5,382 nucleotides of DNA from an uncultured Oscillospiraceae bacterium. Its GTDB lineage: Bacteria > Bacillota > Clostridia > Oscillospirales > Ruminococcaceae. Location: contig CATXYA010000154.1 in the NCBI GenBank assembly GCA_958403605.1, positions 1 through 5,382 of the forward strand, in the 5' to 3' direction. Of this stretch, positions 1-5,382 are shown one piece after another (the first letter of the stretch is position 1; the number at the start of each line of letters is the position of its first letter). Under the pieces are notes generated by a model. The model was given only the letters and a program-made list of their open reading frames with translations, was not told the DNA's origin and did no database searches. The position numbers and the translations under genes were made by a program.

Positions 1-847
1 CGGCGCGGTTGGTGACGTTGTTCAGGCTCACCAGGCTGGCCAGCTCTTTTTCCACGCAGTGCTGGATGGTCTCGTCGATGGTCAGCACCAGGCTGTTGCC
101 GTCCTGGGCGTCATAATCGGCCTCGTACACCGTGTTGGGCAGATCGTAGCCCCAGGCGTTTTTCGGCTTCACCACGCGGCCCGGCGTGCCCACCAGCTCG
201 TCATTATAGCGGCGCTCCAGCCCCAGGACACCGTTACCGTCGGCATTGACGAAGCCCAGCACCGTGGAGGCGAAATTGCCGTAGGGGTAATAGCGCTTGG
301 AATCCTGCACCAGGCTAATACCCTTGATGGGGGTGCTCTTATGGTCTTCCGCGGAATTGTATTCATCGATCCACGCCGTCAATGCGTCGGCAATCGGTTT
401 TTCCACCTTTTTCTTGATGGACTGGTAGTTGGAATCGGATTTCTGCAGCTTTTCCAGCACCTTTTCCGCGTCCAGATCCAAGATCTCCGCCAGCTTCTGC
501 GCCAGCGTGATGATGTCCGTGCCCGCCTCTTTCATATCCCGCGGCGAGGCCACGATGGTCCACACGGTGGAACTGCGCGCCAGTACCTTCATGTTGGCGT
601 CGTAAATGACGCCGCGGTTGGGTGCGATCTCCTCGTCGGAGAGCTGCTGGGCCGTGGCCTTGGCGCTCCACTTTTCGGTGTCACGCACCTGGTAGGTGTA
701 CAGCATATAAATGAGCAGGCCGAAAAACAGGCACAGCGCCACGCCGATCACCGTCACGCGCACGCGCATGCTTTGGCTCACCGTGCTCTGGGGCCGGTCG
801 TCGCTCCCCCTGCGGGGCTGCTGCGGGTTTCCTTGCGTTCCTGCCAT
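1..847 (-). CDS. Class B penicillin-binding protein (FtsI/PBP2B/SpoVD type), N-terminal part, runs off the left edge
   Basis: Peptidoglycan D,D-transpeptidase of the septal or sporulation type, anchored in the membrane with its catalytic part outside. Only the first 282 residues are present. Residues 1-29 are a polar cytoplasmic tail and about 31-51 form one membrane segment. The PBP dimerisation domain follows: RGVIYDAN at 78-85, RYYPYGNFASTVLGFVN at 185-201, GLERRYNDELVGTPG at 209-223 and LVLTIDETIQ at 253-262, all hallmarks of this family. The SxxK catalytic serine would lie beyond the window. The ATG at 847 is supported by AGAAGGAGA (860-852) five bases after its AAGGAG core. The usual Gly of the DxNG motif is Met86. 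Position after ftsL fits ftsI/pbpB or spoVD; without the C-terminus (for example a PASTA domain) these cannot be separated. Confidence 0.93.
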   Translation of the reverse strand, partial: MAGTQGNPQQPRRGSDDRPQSTVSQSMRVRVTVIGVALCLFFGLLIYMLYTYQVRDTEKWSAKATAQQLSDEEIAPNRGVIYDANMKVLARSSTVWTIVASPRDMKEAGTDIITLAQKLAEILDLDAEKVLEKLQKSDSNYQSIKKKVEKPIADALTAWIDEYNSAEDHKSTPIKGISLVQDSKRYYPYGNFASTVLGFVNADGNGVLGLERRYNDELVGTPGRVVKPKNAWGYDLPNTVYEADYDAQDGNSLVLTIDETIQHCVEKELASLVSLNNVTNRA

Positions 848-884
848 AGTGTCTCCTTCTCTGCTCCCTTTTTATACAATGCCT

Positions 885-903
885 GCCGGGCACCGCGCCC
901 GGC
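885..903. repeat. GC-rich inverted repeat just upstream of the PBP gene
   Basis: GCCGGGC (885-891) and GCCCGGC (897-903) are perfect 7-base inverted arms around a 5-base loop. On the coding (minus) strand the hairpin would sit in the mRNA leader about 37 bases before the PBP start codon, outside the Shine-Dalgarno site. No U-run follows on the minus strand, so it is not a standard terminator for ftsL. On the plus strand it is followed by GTTTT, but no plus-strand gene is seen. Confidence 0.6.
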
Positions 904-921
904 GTTTTCCCCGGATAAACA

Positions 922-970
922 ATTATCACCGCTCGCCCGGCGCACAGCTGGGCAAAAGGGCGGTGATAAT
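922..970. repeat. Nested inverted repeat between ftsL and the PBP gene
   Basis: ATTATCACCGC (922-932) is the exact reverse complement of GCGGTGATAAT (960-970), an 11-bp stem with 27 bases between. Inside lies a second pair, GCCCGGC (934-940) and GCTGGGC (947-953), which pairs fully with one G-U on plus-strand RNA and with one mismatch on minus-strand RNA. It begins ten bases after the ftsL stop codon. It could be an mRNA stability or processing element, a weak intra-operon terminator, or a dispersed repeat. Only the pairing itself is seen. Confidence 0.65.
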
Positions 971-980
971 CGGTATTCAT

Positions 981-1463
981 TCAAGACGTCAGGTATTCCA
1001 TCGCGCTTAAAATGCCCTTTTGCACCTGGTCGGCCAGGAGCCCAAAGCCGGTCTTCGTCCGCGTGATGGTGTTTTCGTCGCCGCCGTACACATACGTCAC
1101 CTGGCTGCGGTCCATCTTTACCAGCCCCAGCTGGCCGGTGGCGTATTCCTCCACCGTGGCAGTGTTGGATTTCATATCCAGCTCGTTGTTCAGATATGCG
1201 TACTCGCTCTCCAGCTCCACCAGCGCGTCCTGCTGGGTCTGGATGCGGCCCGCCAGCTCGGTGGCCGTGGTGTGGGAATACAAAACGCTGGTCACCAGCG
1301 CCAAAAAGATGGACGCGAGCGCCACGATCTTGACGACGCGCAGATCGATGCCCAGCAGCTTGCGGTGCTTTTTGTTTTTTACCACCTTCAGCGGCTGGCG
1401 CTGGCGCTGCCGGCGCGGCGCAAAGGTATCCAGATCATATGCGGTGGTCTCCATTCCCTGCAT
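981..1463 (-). CDS. ftsL: FtsL-like septum formation protein
   Basis: Small bitopic division protein expected to form the FtsL-DivIC-DivIB complex at the septum, which recruits and activates the septal synthase FtsW and its partner PBP. The 160 residues start with a basic cytoplasmic stretch (about 18-42, many Arg/Lys). One membrane segment follows (about 43-62, VVKIVALASIFLALVTSVLY). Next is a heptad-like external coiled coil (about 66-100) and then the conserved tail EEYATGQLGLVKMDRSQVTYV (106 onward). A longer frame with GTG at 1472 exists, but that GTG is part of the Shine-Dalgarno sequence, so ATG 1463 is preferred. ATG 1454 is possible but badly spaced. The gene lies 37 bases after rsmH and before the PBP gene, the normal dcw place of ftsL. 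Sequence conservation in FtsL is low, so the name rests on topology, tail and position. Confidence 0.88.
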   Translation of the reverse strand: MQGMETTAYDLDTFAPRRQRQRQPLKVVKNKKHRKLLGIDLRVVKIVALASIFLALVTSVLYSHTTATELAGRIQTQQDALVELESEYAYLNNELDMKSNTATVEEYATGQLGLVKMDRSQVTYVYGGDENTITRTKTGFGLLADQVQKGILSAMEYLTS

Positions 1464-1469
1464 GGCGCT

Positions 1470-1477
1470 CACCCCCT
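1470..1477 (-). promoter_or_regulatory. Ribosome binding site that fixes the ftsL start
   Basis: On the minus strand AGGGGGTG (1477-1470) is a near match to AGGAGGTG and ends six bases before ATG 1463. The upstream GTG at 1472 falls inside this site and would have no usable spacing, so the protein most likely starts at MQGMETT. Confidence 0.65.
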
Positions 1478-1500
1478 CTCTTTAAAATCAGTTGGTCCTT

Positions 1501-2424
<924 letters not shown>

Positions 2425-2429
2425 ATGGC

Positions 2430-2849
2430 TCAGAGCCCCATTTCTTCCATGGCGGCCTCAATGGCGTCGCTGTCGAAATCCTCGTTCAGCTTCTGCCAAG
2501 CCGCCGTGTCCCAGATCTCGGCATAGGTCCCTGCGCCGATGATGGTCACGTCTTTTTCAAGGCCCGCATGGGTGCGCAAATTGGCGGATAGCAGGATGCG
2601 CCCCTGCTTATCCGGCTGCACCGTGGCGGCGTTGCCGTACAGGATGCGCTTGAGCTGGCGGGACTTGACGATGCTCTTTTCCTCGATCAGCGCCACCATG
2701 CGCTCCATCGCCTGCTCGGGGAATGCCACCAAACAGCCGTCCAGCCAGCGGGTCACCGTGAAGCTTTGGCCCATCTCCTCCCGAAATTTGGCGGGGAAAT
2801 TCAAACGGCCCTTTTCGTCGACGGCATAGTTGTACTCGCCCATCAGCAT
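2430..2849 (-). CDS. mraZ: Transcriptional regulator MraZ
   Basis: DNA-binding regulator of the dcw operon, first gene of the cluster. The 139 residues contain two SpoVT/AbrB-like halves. The first has GEYNYAVDEKGRLNFPAKFRE (4-24) and the second has QPDKQGRILLSANLR (78-92), followed by IIGAGTYAEIWDTAAW (103-118); both DxKGR/DxQGR signatures are intact. Homologues form ring oligomers that bind direct repeats before their own gene, and exactly such repeats lie at 2875-2899. In E. coli MraZ represses its own operon; the direction of control here is not known. ATG 2849 gives MLMGEY, like the MFMGEY start of B. subtilis MraZ, and is well spaced from AAAGGTGG (2865-2858). A GTG at 2861 would overlap that ribosome site and is rejected. 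Confidence 0.96.
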   Translation of the reverse strand: MLMGEYNYAVDEKGRLNFPAKFREEMGQSFTVTRWLDGCLVAFPEQAMERMVALIEEKSIVKSRQLKRILYGNAATVQPDKQGRILLSANLRTHAGLEKDVTIIGAGTYAEIWDTAAWQKLNEDFDSDAIEAAMEEMGL

Positions 2850-2857
2850 CGCCGCCG

Positions 2858-2865
2858 CCACCTTT
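2858..2865 (-). promoter_or_regulatory. Ribosome binding site that fixes the mraZ start
   Basis: On the minus strand AAAGGTGG (2865-2858) resembles AAGGAGG with one change and ends eight bases before ATG 2849. It contains the alternative GTG at 2861, which argues against that codon as the start. Confidence 0.5.
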
Positions 2866-2874
2866 CGCCGTTTT

Positions 2875-2899
2875 ACCCACTTCTACCCACTTTCCCCCA
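2875..2899 (-). promoter_or_regulatory. MraZ operator: three TGGGN repeats with 10-bp period
   Basis: On the minus strand TGGGG (2899-2895), TGGGT (2889-2885) and TGGGT (2879-2875) occur with exactly five bases between each pair, so one repeat per DNA turn on the same face. MraZ of E. coli is known to bind three TGGGN repeats separated by five bases, and related repeats are bound in mycoplasmas. The array lies about +8 to +32 relative to the predicted start of transcription and 25 bases before the mraZ start codon. The match to a known operator beside the gene for its binding protein makes this call strong, although binding itself is inferred. Confidence 0.88.
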
Positions 2900-2913
2900 T
2901 TCGGAGTGTTTTC

Positions 2914-2942
2914 ATTATAAAGCAGGGGCAAAAAAAAAGCAA
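2914..2942 (-). promoter_or_regulatory. Sigma-70-type promoter of the mraZ (dcw) operon
   Basis: On the minus strand the -35 box TTGCTT (2942-2937) and a perfect -10 box TATAAT (2919-2914) are separated by 17 bases. Transcription would begin near 2907, just before the MraZ repeats. The spacer starts with a T-run that belongs to the upstream terminator, and the -35 box itself uses the last four bases of that terminator's stem. Confidence 0.8.
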
Positions 2943-2967
2943 CCTTTTTATATAATAAAAAGGCTGC
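2930..2967 (-). terminator. Intrinsic terminator between the small acidic ORF and mraZ
   Basis: On the minus strand the arm at 2967-2956 (GCAGCC then five T and A) pairs with the arm at 2950-2939 over 12 positions with one G-U, across a 5-base loop. Nine T follow directly (2938-2930). This is a textbook Rho-independent terminator for transcripts arriving from the 3018-3140 ORF. The plus strand has no T-run after the stem, so it should work in the minus direction only. Confidence 0.88.
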
Positions 2968-3017
2968 CTTGCTCTAATTTTCACATGCGGGAAAACAGGT
3001 TCGAAGCACACGCTCCC

Positions 3018-3140
3018 TCAGTCCTCGTTTTCCTCGCTTTCTTCGACGGATTCCGGCGGCGTTTCAGAATAGACCATTCCAAACATCTGCCGCAGGGTCG
3101 TCCAAAAATCTTGCCGGCTCTGTTCCTCCACCGCTTCCAC
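3018..3140 (-). CDS. Small acidic protein of unknown function, 40 residues
   Basis: I do not recognise this protein. The reading frame from GTG 3140 encodes 40 residues with 12 Asp/Glu and only two Arg; eight of the last 15 residues are acidic. A central aromatic/hydrophobic stretch, DFWTTLRQMFGMVY (11-24), could form a short amphipathic helix. GTG 3140 has AGGA six bases upstream; a second in-frame GTG lies three codons later. The frame stays open upstream to a TTG at 3257, but that part crosses the AT-rich promoter and the hairpin and is probably not translated. Third codon positions are about two thirds G or C, as expected for this GC-rich genome. The ORF has its own candidate promoter and a strong terminator, which supports a real unit; a small RNA is the alternative. 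Confidence 0.45.
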   Translation of the reverse strand: MEAVEEQSRQDFWTTLRQMFGMVYSETPPESVEESEENED

Positions 3141-3146
3141 GTCCTT

Positions 3147-3179
3147 TCCTGCTGCTCTACTATAGTATACGCAGCAGGA
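3147..3179. repeat. Inverted repeat with palindromic loop, upstream of the small acidic ORF
   Basis: TCCTGCTGC (3147-3155) and GCAGCAGGA (3171-3179) are perfect 9-base inverted arms. The 15-base loop contains the self-complementary TACTATAGTA (3158-3167). On the minus strand the 3' arm includes the AGGA that serves GTG 3140, so the fold could hide that ribosome site. The loop also carries TATACT and TATAGT, which resemble -10 boxes but lack good -35 partners. Confidence 0.6.
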
Positions 3180-3186
3180 GGCGGAA

Positions 3187-3261
3187 ATGTTGCAGTTTTT
3201 CGAAAAAAAACAGGAAAAATTAAGAAAAATTACAGTTTGTGTAAAATTTTTCGGCAAATGA
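3187..3261 (+). CDS. Possible 24-residue basic peptide on the opposite strand
   Basis: ATG 3187 follows a perfect AGGAGG (3176-3181) by five bases and opens a frame of 24 codons ending at TGA 3259. The peptide begins MLQFFEKKQEKLRK, has seven Lys/Arg against two Glu, and ends in VCVKFFGK. It is AT-rich and antisense to the candidate promoter of the small acidic ORF. I find no convincing plus-strand promoter, and the AGGAGG partly arises from the inverted repeat, so chance is a serious alternative. The hairpin at 3290-3319 lies downstream but has only a weak T-run in this direction. Confidence 0.18.
   Translation: MLQFFEKKQEKLRKITVCVKFFGK
3229..3257 (-). promoter_or_regulatory. Candidate promoter of the small acidic ORF
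   Basis: On the minus strand TTGCCG (3257-3252) and TGTAAT (3234-3229) are spaced by 17 bases in an AT-rich stretch just after the transketolase terminator. Transcription would begin near 3222 and leave a leader of about 80 bases containing the inverted repeat. AT-rich DNA gives such matches by chance, so confidence is moderate. Confidence 0.45.
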
Positions 3262-3284
3262 GCGGACGTTATGGTGCTTTCAAC

Positions 3285-3319
3285 AAAAAGCGCCGCTGTT
3301 TCTGCTGAAACAGCGGCGC
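3285..3319 (-). terminator. Intrinsic terminator of the transketolase operon
   Basis: GCGCCGCTGTTTC (3290-3302) and GAAACAGCGGCGC (3307-3319) form a perfect 13-bp stem with a 4-base loop. On the minus strand five T follow (3289-3285). It begins four bases after the stop codon of the C-terminal subunit gene. The plus-strand side ends in GGCTTTATT, so weak activity in the other direction is possible. Confidence 0.92.
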
Positions 3320-3323
3320 GGCT

Positions 3324-4248
<925 letters not shown>

Positions 4249-4256
<8 letters not shown>

Positions 4257-5070
4257 CCAGTTCCACCCCCAGTTCCTTCATCGCCTGTTGATACTGTTCC
4301 TTGTTCGGCGCCTTGCCGTGCCAGCCCACCTGATCCTCCATAAAGGAGACGCCGTGGCCCTTGTGCGTCTCGCAGCACACAAACAGCGGCTTGCCCGCGT
4401 GGGGCGTGTTCACCGCCTGCACAATGGCGCCGATGTCGTGGCCGTCCGCCACATAGACGCAAGCAAAGCCGAAGGCCTCGAACTTTTTCATCATGTCGCC
4501 CAGGCTCATCACCTGGTCGTTGCTGCCGTCGATCTGCAGGCCGTTGTGATCCAGCAAAACGGTCAGGTTGTCCAGCTTGTAGTGGGCCGCGCTCATGGCG
4601 GCCTCCCACACCAGCCCCTCCTGGCTCTCGCCGTCGCCGATGACGGCGAACACGCGGTGCGTTTCCCCTTTCAGCTTGGCGGCCAGCGCCATGCCGCCCG
4701 CAATGGAGACGCCCTGGCCCAGGGAACCGCTGTTCATATCGACGCCGGGGGTCTTGCGCATGTCGGGATGGCCCTGCAAATGGCTGCCGAACTGGCGCAG
4801 CGTCCACAGCTCCTCCCGCGGGAAATAGCCCAGGTCGGCCAAAATGGCGTACTGCGCCGGGCAGGCGTGGCCTTTACTCAGCACAAAACGGTCCCGCTCT
4901 TCCCAGTTTGGGTCCTGCGGGTCTACCTTCATCACATGATAATACAGGGCCATCAGCATTTCCAGGCAGGACAGAGATCCGCCCGGATGGCCGGAGCCCG
5001 CCAGATACACCATCTTGACGATGTCGGCGCGGAGCTGCCTTGCCTTTTCCGTCTCGTTCACCAGTTCCAT
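4249..5070 (-). CDS. tkt: Transketolase, N-terminal subunit (split type)
   Basis: First half of the two-gene transketolase; it carries the thiamine diphosphate pyrophosphate-binding domain and should form the active enzyme with the adjacent C-terminal subunit. The 273 residues show GSGHPGGSLS (25-34), LSKGHA (64-69), SHLQGHPD (96-103) and MNSGSLGQGVS (112-122). The Mg/ThDP-binding motif runs from GDG (145-147) to DHN (174-176), with GHDIGAI (210-216) beyond it. His28 and His68 correspond to conserved active-site histidines. The frame stays open to an ATG at 5097, but that codon lacks a ribosome site. ATG 5070 (MELVNETEK) has AAAGGGG (5083-5077) six bases upstream and is preferred. The gene is the first of a two-gene operon with a strong promoter. 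Full-length transketolase fuses both halves; here the stop codon between them is natural for the split class. Confidence 0.95.
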
Positions 5071-5133
5071 CGGTTTCCCCTTTCGTTCCATCCGCATGAT
5101 CGCGCGCGCCCGGGGGCGCTCAAATACAGCGTT

Positions 5134-5163
5134 ATCATATCATTTCCGGTCCTTTTCTGTCAA
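5134..5163 (-). promoter_or_regulatory. Strong sigma-70-type promoter of the transketolase operon
   Basis: On the minus strand a perfect -35 box TTGACA (5163-5158) and the -10 box TATGAT (5139-5134) are 18 bases apart. TGA precedes the -10 box, giving an extended -10 (TGnTATGAT). Transcription would start near 5127, leaving a leader of about 56 bases. That leader contains a GC-rich inverted pair, GCGCCC (5106-5111) and GGGCGC (5114-5119). Confidence 0.88.
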
Positions 5164-5268
5164 TGCGTGGCCCCGGGCGTATTTGGTGATTTTGCGAAGC
5201 TTTCCCCTGCTTTTTTTGTCGCATTTCCCCGAAAGCATGAGGAAAGGTGATTTTTTCAAAAAACATGC

Positions 5269-5297
5269 TTGACAAGACGCCCATTTCAGTGTAAACT
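5269..5297 (+). promoter_or_regulatory. Promoter of the tRNA-Arg gene
   Basis: A perfect -35 box TTGACA (5269-5274) and TAAACT (5292-5297) are separated by 17 bases. Transcription would begin near 5304, about 25 bases before the tRNA. It is divergent from the transketolase promoter, with 105 bases (5164-5268) between the two -35 boxes in which I see no gene. Confidence 0.82.
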
Positions 5298-5328
5298 GGT
5301 CGAGCAGTGTCCTGAAAGGCTCACACAT

Positions 5329-5382
<54 letters not shown>

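Noticed and set aside
59..1066. Long plus-strand open frame of 335 codons opposite the PBP and ftsL genes
   Set aside because: It is low-complexity, His/Arg/Gly-rich, spans two genes and a gap, and is antisense to clear PBP motifs. It is a shadow of GC-rich coding sequence.
2998..3007. GGTTCGAAGC resembles a tRNA T-loop
   Set aside because: No acceptor, D or anticodon stems can be built around it on either strand.
3018..3257. 79-residue version of the small acidic ORF, starting at TTG 3257
   Set aside because: The start is a TTG without a ribosome site and coincides with the candidate -35 box. The first 39 codons cross the AT-rich promoter and the hairpin.
4288..5250. Plus-strand open frame of 320 codons opposite the transketolase N-terminal gene
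   Set aside because: It is antisense to intact ThDP-binding motifs and runs through the operon promoter. No family features are seen.
5235..5268. GCATG...CATGC with a T6-C-A6 core before the tRNA promoter
   Set aside because: The arms are only five bases and the core is simple AT sequence. No gene ends here, so a terminator call is not supported.
5140..5328. 62-codon minus-strand ORF between the tRNA and the transketolase promoter
   Set aside because: It is antisense to the tRNA promoter, overlaps the transketolase -35 box, and shows no ribosome site or family feature.

Overview
The window is a chromosomal housekeeping region. Every well-supported protein gene lies on the minus strand, and a tRNA gene enters on the plus strand at the right edge. 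The gene order mraZ-rsmH-ftsL-penicillin-binding protein, a split (two-subunit) transketolase, GC-rich coding sequence and strong Shine-Dalgarno sites point to a low-profile Firmicute. A GC-rich member of the Clostridia (Oscillospiraceae/Ruminococcaceae-like) is my inference; the species cannot be named from the sequence.

Layout, read right to left along the minus strand. Positions 5329-5382 (+) hold the 5' two thirds of tRNA-Arg(UCU), with its own sigma-70-type promoter at 5269-5297. A divergent minus-strand promoter (5134-5163, consensus TTGACA and an extended -10) drives the two transketolase subunit genes, N-terminal half 5070-4249 and C-terminal half 4256-3324. The two genes overlap by 8 bases and end at a perfect 13-bp stem terminator (3319-3285). 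The stretch 5164-5268 between the two divergent promoters shows no gene.

Positions 3284-2968 form a short, AT-rich-to-mixed region. It looks like an independent small transcription unit: a candidate promoter (3257-3229), a 9-bp inverted repeat with a palindromic loop (3179-3147), a 40-residue very acidic ORF (3140-3018) and a strong intrinsic terminator (2967-2930). I do not recognise the small protein.

The division and cell wall (dcw) cluster starts immediately after. Its promoter (2942-2914) has a -35 box buried in the 3' arm of the preceding terminator. It is followed by three exactly 10-bp-phased TGGGN repeats (2899-2875), which match the known MraZ operator. Then come mraZ, rsmH, ftsL and the first 282 codons of a class B penicillin-binding protein that runs off the left edge. 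The genes are tightly packed except for a 133-base gap between ftsL and the penicillin-binding protein gene, which holds two strong inverted repeats.

Together the dcw genes supply autoregulation (MraZ), 16S rRNA methylation (RsmH) and septal peptidoglycan synthesis (FtsL and the PBP). The transketolase pair serves the non-oxidative pentose phosphate pathway. I see no mobile element, CRISPR array or defence system. The most unusual material is in the intergenic regions around 2860-3290 and 848-980.
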